Positions 1 through 7,265 of a stretch of 64,000 nt of DNA are shown in pieces. How positions within the stretch are numbered: position 1 is the first letter of the stretch; the number at the start of each line of letters is the position of its first letter. The translations under genes were made by a program, and so were the position numbers. The DNA is from Pseudarthrobacter sp. GA104 (GTDB lineage: Bacteria; Actinomycetota; Actinomycetes; Actinomycetales; Micrococcaceae), in assembly GCF_009741265.1 (NCBI RefSeq), contig NZ_WOWL01000001.1, positions 4,526,001 through 4,590,000 on the forward strand, read 5' to 3'. The notes below the pieces were generated by a model. That model was given only the letters and a program-made list of their open reading frames with translations, was not told the DNA's origin and did no database searches.

Positions 1-623
1 TACAGCTGGAAGAGGCCGCTGCCAAAAACCGCCGGAATGGCCAGCAGGAAGGAGTACCGTGCGGCCGCTTCCCGGGTGTACCCCATCAGGAGGCCGGCGG
101 TGATGGTGCCGCCGGACCGGGACACACCGGGGATCAGCGCCATGGCCTGGGCGAAGCCGTAGAGGATGCCGTGCTTGTACGTCAGCCGGGTCAGGTCGCG
201 TTCCTGCCTCCCTACTGCGTCGGCGACCGCCAGGATCAAACCGAAGACAATCAGCATGGTGGCGACGATCCACATGCTGCGGAGCACCGATTCGATCTGG
301 TCCTGGAACAGCAGTCCCAGGATAACGATGGGGAGGCTGCCCAGGATGACAAGCCAGCCCATCCGGGCATCCGGGTCCTGCCGGGAGACTTTTCCGGTAA
401 GCGAACCGGCCCATGCCTTGACGATCCGGACGATGTCCCGCCAGAAATAGATGAGCACCGCCGTCTCGGTTCCCAGCTGGGTGATGGCGGTGAAAGCAGC
501 GCCGGGATCCTCGGCATTGGGCAGGAACTGCCCCACAATCCGCAGATGCGCGCTCGATGAAATCGGAAGGAATTCCGTCAGTCCCTGCACTAGGCCCAGC
601 AGGGCCGCCTCAAACCAGTTCAC
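1..623 (-). CDS. uppP: undecaprenyl-diphosphatase UppP (BacA family), partial
   Basis: Integral membrane phosphatase that recycles undecaprenyl pyrophosphate to the monophosphate lipid carrier for peptidoglycan and other envelope polymers. The minus strand reads from a GTG start (VNWFEAALLG...) through the N-terminal family motif EFLPISSSAH at about residues 17-26, which contributes active-site residues. Close to the window edge comes the second signature, PGVSRSGGT, preceded by YGFAQAMALI. Several hydrophobic stretches are visible between them. The 3' end lies beyond base 1; about 207 codons are present. The GTG was chosen because the family usually begins a few residues before the WxAxxLGxxQGxTEFLP block. 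It is divergent from the aldo/keto reductase with about 50 bases between them. Identification is firm; only the exact start is open. Confidence 0.93.
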   Translation of the reverse strand, partial: MNWFEAALLGLVQGLTEFLPISSSAHLRIVGQFLPNAEDPGAAFTAITQLGTETAVLIYFWRDIVRIVKAWAGSLTGKVSRQDPDARMGWLVILGSLPIVILGLLFQDQIESVLRSMWIVATMLIVFGLILAVADAVGRQERDLTRLTYKHGILYGFAQAMALIPGVSRSGGTITAGLLMGYTREAAARYSFLLAIPAVFGSGLFQL

Positions 624-675
624 GCTAAGACCCTACGTCATGGGCAGCGCCGGTTCTGCCCGTAAGCTTGCTGCT

Positions 676-1611
676 ATGCAGCAGCGTTACGTCGGCAACA
701 GTGGATTGCGGGTTTCCGCCCTTTCCCTCGGCACCATGTCCTGGGCCGGCGAAACGGACGAACAGGACGCCTCTGAGTTGCTGCGCACCTTTCTAAACGC
801 CGGCGGCCGGCACGTCGATACCGCCGCCTCCTACGCGGACGGGCGCTCGGAGGCGATGATCGGCTCCATGCTGGGCGACGTCGTGGCCCGGACGGAGGTT
901 TCCATCTCCACCAAAGCGGGAATGACGACGCCGGATGGCCGGCTCGGCGTGGACACGTCGCGTAATGCGATGCTCACCGGACTGGAAGCGAGCCTCGCCA
1001 GGCTGGGCACCGACTATGTGGACATCTGGTTCGCGCAGGCCTGGGACCGTAATGTGCCGTTGGACGAGACGCTGTCAGCTTTGGAATTTGCTGTCCGTAC
1101 CGGCCGTGCGCGGTATGTGGGGGTCTCCAACTTCAACGGCTGGCAGGCGGCGAAGGCCGCAGCCATCGCCGGCTTCCCCCTTGTCGCCGCGCAGGCGGAG
1201 TATTCGTTCCTGCAGCGCAGGCCGGAAGCCGAACTGATCCCTGCCGTCGAGGACGCCGGCATGGGCCTGATGGCGTGGGCGCCGCTTGGCCGCGGCGTGC
1301 TCACGGGCAAGTTTCGCGGCAGCATCCCCTCCGGATCAAGGGCTGCCTCCGCAACCGAAGCCGGGTACGTTGAGCCGTACCTGGAGGAGCAGCCGTCCCG
1401 GACGGTGGAAGCTGTTTGCATGGCAGCCAAAGGCCTGGGCCGGACTCCGCAGGACGTTGCCCTCAGTTGGCTTCTGTCGCAGCACGGCGTAGCAACCGCC
1501 ATTGTGGGCCCGCGGACGCCGGCCCAGCTGAAGGAACTGGTGGATGCCCAGCTCTCGCCGCTGCCGCCGGAAATTGCCCGGGCCCTGGAGGATGTGTCAG
1601 CCCCGCACTAG
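676..1611 (+). CDS. aldo/keto reductase family protein
   Basis: NAD(P)H-dependent carbonyl reductase of the (beta/alpha)8 AKR fold, 311 aa, substrate unknown. The ATG at 676 (MQQRYVGNSGLRVS) was preferred over an in-frame upstream extension because the family begins with this YRxLGxSGLxVS strand. Visible motifs are HVDTAASYADG (catalytic Asp and Tyr), STKAG (catalytic Lys), GVSNFNGWQ, and the NADP-binding tail TAIVGPRTPAQLKE. In the usual catalytic-His motif (DYxDLxxxH) the residue aligned with His is Gln (DYVDIWFAQAWD), which may alter the reaction; this is discussed in the findings. The gene stands alone between uppP and a converging small gene. Confidence 0.9.
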   Translation: MQQRYVGNSGLRVSALSLGTMSWAGETDEQDASELLRTFLNAGGRHVDTAASYADGRSEAMIGSMLGDVVARTEVSISTKAGMTTPDGRLGVDTSRNAMLTGLEASLARLGTDYVDIWFAQAWDRNVPLDETLSALEFAVRTGRARYVGVSNFNGWQAAKAAAIAGFPLVAAQAEYSFLQRRPEAELIPAVEDAGMGLMAWAPLGRGVLTGKFRGSIPSGSRAASATEAGYVEPYLEEQPSRTVEAVCMAAKGLGRTPQDVALSWLLSQHGVATAIVGPRTPAQLKELVDAQLSPLPPEIARALEDVSAPH

Positions 1612-1621
1612 GTCCGCGGTC

Positions 1622-1888
1622 CTACTCCTGGACGATTTCCAGGTCCTCGTCGTCGTCCACGTCGCTTTCCTCGTCCTCTTCGTCCTCGTCATCAAAGACC
1701 TGGAGCGGCGTGACCTCGTTGTAGGCCTCATAGAGTGCGTCTTCGTAAACTTCGAAGGCGTCTGCAACTGCAAAGAATGCCGCCTCCACGGAGGGATCAC
1801 CGTCTCCGCGGCGGTTGGATGCTGCTATAAGGTGTTCTTCCAAAGCGGTGGTCAAGGACTGAAGCGCGACACGCGGATCGATGCTCAT
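1622..1888 (-). CDS. small acidic hypothetical protein
   Basis: An 88-aa protein with a predicted helical N-terminal half (MSIDPRVALQSLTTALEEHL...) and a strongly acidic tail of nearly continuous Asp/Glu (from about residue 68, DDEDEEDEESDVDDDED). I do not recognise a named domain. The same kind of short acidic ORF next to a DUF5703 gene is, from memory, typical of Arthrobacter and relatives. It is divergent from the DUF5703 gene at 1929 and converges on the aldo/keto reductase, 10 bases from its stop. The acidic tail could suggest binding of a basic partner or a nucleic-acid-mimic role, but that is only inference. Confidence 0.7.
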   Translation of the reverse strand: MSIDPRVALQSLTTALEEHLIAASNRRGDGDPSVEAAFFAVADAFEVYEDALYEAYNEVTPLQVFDDEDEEDEESDVDDDEDLEIVQE

Positions 1889-1928
1889 GACTTCACGTTA
1901 GCCGGAAAAGGACGAGAATGGAGGGCAA

Positions 1929-2162
1929 ATGAAGGAACAATTTCTCACCAGTTCGGTCCAGCGGGAACGGGACTATTTGAGGCAGTACGAGTACCTCGTA
2001 CTGACGGTCAGCCCTGTCGATTCCCTGCATGAGGCACGGCGCCGCCTGGTGGAACACTCCGAGTACGGCAAGTGGGAGCTGGAGCGCAGCAAGCTGTACG
2101 TGGGCGGAGGACGGCGCTTTTGGCTGCGCCGCCGGGTGCTGCAGGTTCAAAGGACCGTTTAG
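1929..2162 (+). CDS. DUF5703 family protein
   Basis: A 77-aa basic protein (MKEQFLTSSVQRERDYLRQYEYLVL...) rich in Arg, with EYLVLTVSPVDSLHEARRRLVEHSEYGKWEL in the middle and a WLRRRVL tail. This matches what I remember of the actinobacterial DUF5703 family, whose function is unknown. It starts 40 bases from the start of the divergent acidic protein gene and ends two bases from the converging stop of the acyl-CoA-dehydrogenase-like gene. No membrane segment or signal peptide is visible. The length is right for the family, so it appears complete. Confidence 0.8.
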   Translation: MKEQFLTSSVQRERDYLRQYEYLVLTVSPVDSLHEARRRLVEHSEYGKWELERSKLYVGGGRRFWLRRRVLQVQRTV

Positions 2163-2163
2163 G

Positions 2164-3324
2164 TCAATCCTCCAGCGGACCCAGCCAGGCGTTGGCCACG
2201 GTGTTGTGGGCAGATTCGTCATCGGACGGATGGAACATGCCGGCAAGGACGTCCCGGTAGAGCCGCTCCAGTTCCGATCCCCGGAAATAGCTGGATCCCC
2301 CGCTGACGCGGATGGCCAGGTCCACTACGCGCCGCGCCGTTTCCGTCGCGTTCACTTTCAACCCCACCAGCTTGGGGAACCACTGCTGGCCATGATCCAC
2401 CAGGGAATCAACGTCGGCTGCGACGGCCCGCAGCTGCGGGTAGAGGTTATCCATGGCCATTGCCGCCTCGGCAACCTTCCAGCGGATGTCGGGGTCCTGC
2501 GCGTAGCTGCGTCCGCCGTTCTTGAAGGAGGTGCGGCGCTTGGCGTTCTCCACGCCCAGGGCCAGGGCCCGCTCCCCCAGCCCGGTGTAGACGGCGGCGA
2601 GCAGCGTCTCGAAACAGGCAAAGATCGCGAAAACCAGGGGATCGCGGCTGGGGCCGACGGGGATCCTGCGGAAGATGCGCTCCGGCGGAACGCCGGCGCC
2701 GTCCAGGACGGTGGTGCAGGACTGGCTGGCCCGCATCCCAAGCGCGTCCCAGTCGTCGAGGATGCGGTAGCCGGGCGTTTGGCGCGTGATGAAGCCGTGG
2801 ACCAGCTCCCCCTCGCCGTCCCGGCCGGAAGGGTCCTTCCCGAAGATTCCCAGCCTCGTCCACGCCGGTGAGAGGCTGGTGAAGATCTTGGTTCCCGTGA
2901 AGGAGTAGCCGCCGTCCGGCAGCGGTGCGGCCGTGGTCCGGGAGTCGAACAGGACCGAGTCGTTGCCGGCTTCCGAGTTGCCGAACGCGAAGATCTCGCC
3001 GTTGGCCGCTTCCTTGAGCACAAAGTCCAGGGATCCGTCGCCTCGGGCGCCGAGGACATGCGCGACGCCGGTCCACACCAGGTGCATGTTGACGGCCAGC
3101 GCGGTGGCCGGGGCGGCCGTTGCCAGCCTCCGCTGGCACTGCGCCGTCGCCTCAAGGCCAAGCCCTGCCCCGCCGTCGGCCCCTGGAACGAACAGCTTCA
3201 GGTAGCCGGCCGCCGCGAGGTCCTTAAGGTCCTCATGGAAGAAGGCGTTGTCCCTGTCATACCCGGCGGCGCGGCCGCGGATCTGCTCCAGCAGCTCCTC
3301 CGGCAGGATCTCTTCCGGCGTCAT
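2164..3324 (-). CDS. acyl-CoA dehydrogenase-fold flavoprotein
   Basis: 386-aa flavoprotein with the three-part ACAD fold: an N-terminal helical domain (residues 1-115), a middle beta domain with FTGTKIFTSLSPAW, and a C-terminal four-helix bundle. The expected substrate-flavin chemistry is alpha,beta-dehydrogenation of an acyl-CoA or, for the monooxygenase branch, flavin hydroxylation. The C-terminal segment reads SGGSSYFRGSELERLYRDVLAG followed by FHPSDDES, where classical dehydrogenases have the catalytic Glu in a YEG motif. That Glu is not seen, and the HPSDD pattern is more like DszC/HsaA-type flavin monooxygenases. The gene lies 11 bases downstream of the M20 peptidase on the same strand, so the two are probably co-transcribed. 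Confidence 0.85.
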   Translation of the reverse strand: MTPEEILPEELLEQIRGRAAGYDRDNAFFHEDLKDLAAAGYLKLFVPGADGGAGLGLEATAQCQRRLATAAPATALAVNMHLVWTGVAHVLGARGDGSLDFVLKEAANGEIFAFGNSEAGNDSVLFDSRTTAAPLPDGGYSFTGTKIFTSLSPAWTRLGIFGKDPSGRDGEGELVHGFITRQTPGYRILDDWDALGMRASQSCTTVLDGAGVPPERIFRRIPVGPSRDPLVFAIFACFETLLAAVYTGLGERALALGVENAKRRTSFKNGGRSYAQDPDIRWKVAEAAMAMDNLYPQLRAVAADVDSLVDHGQQWFPKLVGLKVNATETARRVVDLAIRVSGGSSYFRGSELERLYRDVLAGMFHPSDDESAHNTVANAWLGPLED

Positions 3325-3335
3325 GGCAGCCTGGC

Positions 3336-4640
3336 TCAGTAATTGGTGAGGAGGGTGTTGAGCACCCTGGCGCCGAACTTGAGGGAGTCGGCAGGTACGC
3401 GCTCGTCCACGCCGTGGAACATGCCGGTGAAGTCCAAGTCATCGGGCAGCATCAGGGGCGCAAAGCCGTAGCCTGTGATGCCGAGCCGGCTCAGCGACTT
3501 GTTGTCCGTGCCGCCGGAGAGAGTGTAGGGCAGCACCTTGGCGCCCGGGTCTTCGGAGTGCAGGGCATCGATCATGGAATCCACCAGGTTCCCGGCGAAA
3601 GGGACCTCAAGGGAAACGTCCTTGTGCACGTAACTGACGTCAACGCCGGCGCCCGCGAGGTCCCGAACGATCTCCAGGACGTGGTCCTGCTGGCCCGGAA
3701 GTGTCCGGCAGTCGATCAGGGCCTCGGCGGATTCGGGGATGACGTTGTGCTTGTAGCCGCCCTTGAGCAGGGTGGGGTTTGTGGTGTTCTGCAAGGTGGC
3801 GCCCACAAAGCGGGCCACCGTGCCCAACTGGCTCAGCAGGATGTCCGGATTGTCGGCATCGAACTCTACGCCGGTGAGTTCGGTCACACCGTCCAGGAAC
3901 TGCCGGGTGGTGGGGGTGAGCTCGATGGGCCACTTGTACTCGCCGATGCGCGTCACGGCTGCGGCGAGCCGCGTTACGGCGTTGTCGGTGCTGATCTGCG
4001 AGCCGTGGCCCGCCCTGCCGTGGGCCACGAGGCGGAGCCAGGAGATGCCCTTCTCCGCTGTCTGCAGCAGGTACGTGCGCTGCCCGCCGATGGTGGCCGA
4101 GAAGCCGCCCACCTCGGAGATGGCTTCCGTGGCGCCCTCGAACAGTTCCGGGCGCTTGTCCACGGCGTAGCGGGCTCCGTATGCGCCGCCCGCCTCCTCA
4201 TCCGCGAAGAAGGCGAAAATGATGTCGCGTTTCGGCTTTGTGCCGGACCTGGCAAAGCTGCGCAGGACGGAGAGGATCATGGCGTCCATGTCCTTCATGT
4301 CGACGGCGCCGCGGCCCCAGATCAGCCCGTCCTTCAGTTCGGCTCCGAACGGGTCTACGGACCACTGGTCCCGCAGCGCAGGCACGACGTCCAGGTGGCC
4401 GTGCACCACCAAGGCGCTGGCGGAGGGATCCTCACCGGCCATGCGCGTCACCACATTGGCGCGGCCCGGTGCGGACTCGAAGATTTCCGCCGCAAGGCCC
4501 ACTTCCTCAATCAGCCCCGCGGCGTATTCAGCCGCAGCCCGCTCGCCCGGCCCCGAACCGTCACCGTAGTTTGACGTGTCTATCCGGATGAGTTCCTGGC
4601 AGATCCGGACAACTTCATCCTCGGGCAGGACGTCAGGCAT
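3336..4640 (-). CDS. M20/M25/M40 family metallopeptidase
   Basis: Cytosolic dinuclear-zinc amidohydrolase/peptidase of the ArgE/DapE/carboxypeptidase G2 class, 434 aa. Metal and catalytic motifs are visible: HGHLDVVPA (first metal His and Asp), GRGAVDMKD (bridging Asp), FADEEAGG (general base Glu and metal Glu) and the late GGTDNKSLSRLG segment. The insert AHGRAGHGS belongs to the dimerisation domain. The substrate cannot be read from sequence; a dipeptide or N-acyl amino acid is likely. It starts with ATG (MPDVLPEDEVVRICQELIRIDT), the normal family start. In many actinobacteria an M20 gene lies near uppP and a tRNA-Leu, as here. Confidence 0.92.
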   Translation of the reverse strand: MPDVLPEDEVVRICQELIRIDTSNYGDGSGPGERAAAEYAAGLIEEVGLAAEIFESAPGRANVVTRMAGEDPSASALVVHGHLDVVPALRDQWSVDPFGAELKDGLIWGRGAVDMKDMDAMILSVLRSFARSGTKPKRDIIFAFFADEEAGGAYGARYAVDKRPELFEGATEAISEVGGFSATIGGQRTYLLQTAEKGISWLRLVAHGRAGHGSQISTDNAVTRLAAAVTRIGEYKWPIELTPTTRQFLDGVTELTGVEFDADNPDILLSQLGTVARFVGATLQNTTNPTLLKGGYKHNVIPESAEALIDCRTLPGQQDHVLEIVRDLAGAGVDVSYVHKDVSLEVPFAGNLVDSMIDALHSEDPGAKVLPYTLSGGTDNKSLSRLGITGYGFAPLMLPDDLDFTGMFHGVDERVPADSLKFGARVLNTLLTNY

Positions 4641-4809
4641 GGAAAGCTCCTCACTGGATTGGCGGGTTGGAACGGTGCTGAATCGTTGCCCCTCAGCCTA
4701 CCCACTGGGGCCGATTCCATGTTTCCCGAAAGTTCGTGTTAGAGTTTTTCTCGCTGCTTCGGAGAAACGCGAAACGCTGAAAGGCGGAAACGTTCCCCGA
4801 ATACCACCT

Positions 4810-4892
4810 GCGCGGGTGGCGGAATGGCAGACGCGCTAGCTTGAGGTGCTAGTCCTCGAAAGGGGGTGGGGGTTCAAGTCCCCCTCCGCGCA
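4810..4892 (+). tRNA. tRNA-Leu (anticodon GAG)
   Basis: Cloverleaf read by eye. The acceptor stem GCGCGGG pairs with TCCGCGC (one G-T pair) and the discriminator is A. The anticodon stem CTAGC/GCTAG encloses loop TTGAGGT with anticodon GAG. A long class II variable arm (CCTCGAAAGGGGG region) and T-stem GGGGG/CCCCC with loop TTCAAGT complete it. The 83-nt length and long variable arm fit tRNA-Leu. CCA is not encoded. A strong terminator follows within 10 bases. Confidence 0.96.
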
Positions 4893-4899
4893 CACAGGG

Positions 4900-4937
4900 A
4901 AAACCCCGGATTCCATCCCAGGAATCCGGGGTTTTTT
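4900..4937 (+). terminator. intrinsic terminator of tRNA-Leu
   Basis: Perfect 15-bp inverted repeat AAAACCCCGGATTCC / GGAATCCGGGGTTTT with a 6-nt loop, ending in a run of six T. It lies 7 bases after the tRNA, as expected for a stand-alone tRNA transcript. Confidence 0.95.
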
Positions 4938-4993
4938 GTGTCTCCAGCCAGGCCTTCACCACGAACCGCTTTTTGTCGTTCATGATTGGCGGC

Positions 4994-5314
4994 ATGGGGA
5001 AGGGATTTTCCGGACGGGCCACGTTCTTAGCCGCGCTCATAGGAGTGGCGGGAGTCGCTGGCGGGGTCTGGTTACTCTGGGCCAACTTTTGCCTCTGGAC
5101 CTGCACCATATTCCAGAGCACCGCCTTCGACTGGGGCCTGGCCCTGACGGTGCTCTCCTTTCTGCTGCTGGTGGCTTCCCAGGTTTTCGCGGTGGGTGCG
5201 ATCCGCAGACGCGACGGGAAGCCGTGGGCGGTCGCGGCCCTCTGCCTGGCCGGCGCACCTGTGGCATGTGGGCTGGTGGGGGCTCCGTTGGCCTACTTCG
5301 CCCTTGGATTCTGA
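4994..5314 (+). CDS. small membrane protein, unknown function
   Basis: About 106 aa with three hydrophobic segments: FLAALIGVAGVAGGVWLLWA, GLALTVLSFLLLVASQVFAV and a C-terminal AVAALCLAGAPVACGLVGAP stretch, with a short RRRDGK loop between the last two. I do not recognise a family. In-frame starts at 4973 (TTG), 4982 and 4994 (ATG) are possible and none has a strong ribosome binding site. 4994 was chosen because it places Met just before a short polar leader and the first membrane helix. It is flanked by the tRNA terminator and the converging HNH lipoprotein gene. Confidence 0.6.
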   Translation: MGKGFSGRATFLAALIGVAGVAGGVWLLWANFCLWTCTIFQSTAFDWGLALTVLSFLLLVASQVFAVGAIRRRDGKPWAVAALCLAGAPVACGLVGAPLAYFALGF

Positions 5315-5387
5315 TGGCCTATGCCGGTTGCCTTCAAGGAAGCGGCTCTGACGCCTTCTTCTGTCCGTCCCAACGCTTGGGCAGGAC

Positions 5388-6134
5388 TCAGTGACGGCAG
5401 CCGGCCAGGATGCCGGCGAGGGCGTCGTGCTCGGCCTGGGTGACCCACAGCTGGTACTTGGCCTTGACGGCGGTTTGACGCACTACGTACTCACAGCGGA
5501 AGGCCTTGTTTGGCGGCAGCCACGAGGCAGCATCCTTGTCTCCCTTCGCACCGTTGGTGCCGCCGTCCGACGCCATCAGGTTAAGGGGGTCGTTGGCGAA
5601 CTGCTTCCGCTGTTCCGTTCCAAGCTGCCGGGCCCCCTTCTGCCAGGCGTCGCTCAGCGGAACGAGGTGGTCGATCTGGACGGCGGAGCTGGTCCCGTCG
5701 CCACGGACGAAGTTTATGGTGGTTCCGGTGTACTTATCGGCCAGAACGCCTGAGGCCACCACACAGTCGTGCGTTCCGGGCTTGAACGTCTCAGCTTCAA
5801 GGTCGCGGGCGAGGATGTCGTTGCGGGTGTCGCAGCCGTTTCGGTCGACGTCGGCCCACGCCGGACCGAACTCTTCCCGGGTGTATCCCGTCCTCGGTGC
5901 GCGGCCTTTCACCGGAATCGTTTCCAGCTGCGAGAGCGCAGCAGCGGCTGCATCCCCCTCGTAAGCCGGATCGGCTCCAGGACCTCCGGGAGGTTCAGCA
6001 GCGGCTTCCGGACTTCCTGCCAGGACTTCGGCAATTTCGCTTCCTGCCCGTGCTGCCGCTTCACAGCCGGCGAGCGCGCCTGCCAGCAGGAGGCCGGTGA
6101 GGACGGCAGATGTGGTGGCGGCGGACCTGTTGAT
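5388..6134 (-). CDS. lipoprotein with C-terminal HNH nuclease domain (DUF1524-like); start codon non-canonical
   Basis: Predicted secreted, lipid-anchored nuclease. The C-terminal part (from about 5912 down to 5388) has the HNH-type core QIDHLVPLSDAW, then FANDPLNLMAS and KGDKDAASWLPP, as in actinobacterial extracellular DUF1524 proteins. Reading upstream in the same frame gives an Ala/Pro-rich linker and a perfect lipoprotein signal: NRSAATTSAVL, then a hydrophobic stretch ending in the lipobox LAGC (Cys codon at 6063-6065). The frame then reaches a stop (6171-6173) without meeting ATG, GTG or TTG. A good Shine-Dalgarno (GAAGGA) sits seven bases before an ATC codon at 6132-6134, used here as the start. 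A shorter GTG start at 5912 would lose the export signal. Either a rare AUC start or a damaged start codon is implied. Confidence 0.7.
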   Translation of the reverse strand: MNRSAATTSAVLTGLLLAGALAGCEAAARAGSEIAEVLAGSPEAAAEPPGGPGADPAYEGDAAAAALSQLETIPVKGRAPRTGYTREEFGPAWADVDRNGCDTRNDILARDLEAETFKPGTHDCVVASGVLADKYTGTTINFVRGDGTSSAVQIDHLVPLSDAWQKGARQLGTEQRKQFANDPLNLMASDGGTNGAKGDKDAASWLPPNKAFRCEYVVRQTAVKAKYQLWVTQAEHDALAGILAGCRH

Positions 6135-6270
6135 CGTTGTTTCCTTCGAATAATTGGGGTTCCCTCCACGCTACCCGGACTGTCATACGGCCCAGGGCAG
6201 GCTTGGGCATTGTGCCGGTCACACCGCCCTGCCCATGGCAGGGCAGGTGGGAACGGTGCAGTATGAGCTC

Positions 6271-6927
6271 ATGGAGGAACGTCCGACGGCGGTCGCCGGC
6301 AATGGCCACATCGTCCTGCTGGGCGATTCCATCTTTGACAACGGCGCCTATGTCGGTGGCGGGCCTGCAGTCATCGCCCAGCTGAGGCAGGAACTTCAGG
6401 GATGGCAGTGCACGCTCCTGGCGGTCGACGGCGACGTGCTTCCCGGCGTTTCCCGGCAACTGGCTGCACTGCCGTCCGACGCAACCCATCTGGTGGTAAG
6501 TGCGGGCGGCAACGACGCCCTGGGCTATGCGCCACTGCTGCAGGAGCGTGCGCCCTCCGTCGGTGATGCGCTCGCGTTGCTTGGTAAAGCCCGGGAAAGA
6601 TTTGCAGCGGACTATGAGGAAATGGTGGATCAGGTCGAAGCGGCCGGCCTGCCGTATGCGGTATGCACTATTTATGACACTCCCCCGTCAGCGCCCGGCA
6701 GGAATGTCATCGAGGCGGCACTGTGCCTCTTCAACGATGCCATCGCCAGGACCGCGTTTTCCCGCGGTGCTGCCCTTATCGACCTCCGGCTCATCTGCAG
6801 CGAGGACGCGGACTACGCAAATGCGATCGAACCGTCATCACACGGCGGACGGAAGATCGCCCGGGCCATCGCATCCTTCACGGCGGCAGCGAATCGGGAG
6901 GCCGCCTCAATCGTGATCGTGCGCTGA
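6271..6927 (+). CDS. SGNH/GDSL family hydrolase
   Basis: A 218-aa esterase/lipase-type hydrolase with the SGNH fold. Block I is HIVLLGDSIFDN (nucleophile Ser), block III is VVSAGGNDALG (oxyanion Gly/Asn), and the C-terminal catalytic His is in IEPSSHGGRKIA. No signal peptide is seen, so it is probably cytoplasmic. The start ATG at 6271 (MEERPTAVAGNG) gives the usual short leader before the GDS block; an in-frame ATG at 6238 is a weaker alternative. It is divergent from the HNH lipoprotein. Substrate unknown. Confidence 0.82.
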   Translation: MEERPTAVAGNGHIVLLGDSIFDNGAYVGGGPAVIAQLRQELQGWQCTLLAVDGDVLPGVSRQLAALPSDATHLVVSAGGNDALGYAPLLQERAPSVGDALALLGKARERFAADYEEMVDQVEAAGLPYAVCTIYDTPPSAPGRNVIEAALCLFNDAIARTAFSRGAALIDLRLICSEDADYANAIEPSSHGGRKIARAIASFTAAANREAASIVIVR

Positions 6928-6966
6928 GAGCGGCGGCCGGCCTGCCCCGCGCCTGGGTGTCCGCCG

Positions 6967-7197
6967 TCAGTGCACCCGCAGCCTGCGGGGCCTGTGGCGC
7001 CTGGTCCGTTCCTCCGGCCGGGAGTCGTGCACGGCCGGGCGGTACCTGACCCACCGTTTCCCTGACCGCCTGGCTCTCCGCTCCTGACGCCGGGCCTTCC
7101 GTTCCGGGCGGTCTATCCGGGACAGGATCGCGAACGTTCCCGTCATCCAGAGGAACGCCACTGCAAGAACCAACGCAATCTCGATGTCAGCGCCCAT
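6967..7197 (-). CDS. small single-pass membrane protein with basic tail
   Basis: 76 aa: an N-terminal helix (EIALVLAVAFLWMTGTFAIL) followed by an extremely Arg-rich cytoplasmic tail (RPERKARRQERRARRSGKRW...). No family recognised. The codon pattern and the hydrophobic-then-basic layout support a real gene rather than a shadow, and nothing plausible is coded on the other strand. It converges on the SGNH hydrolase. Confidence 0.55.
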   Translation of the reverse strand: MGADIEIALVLAVAFLWMTGTFAILSRIDRPERKARRQERRARRSGKRWVRYRPAVHDSRPEERTRRHRPRRLRVH

Positions 7198-7265
7198 AAC
7201 CCATCTTAGGACTTTGCCGCCCCGTGGAGGAGCCCCAAACGGACCGGTTCACCTGCCCGCCAGCG

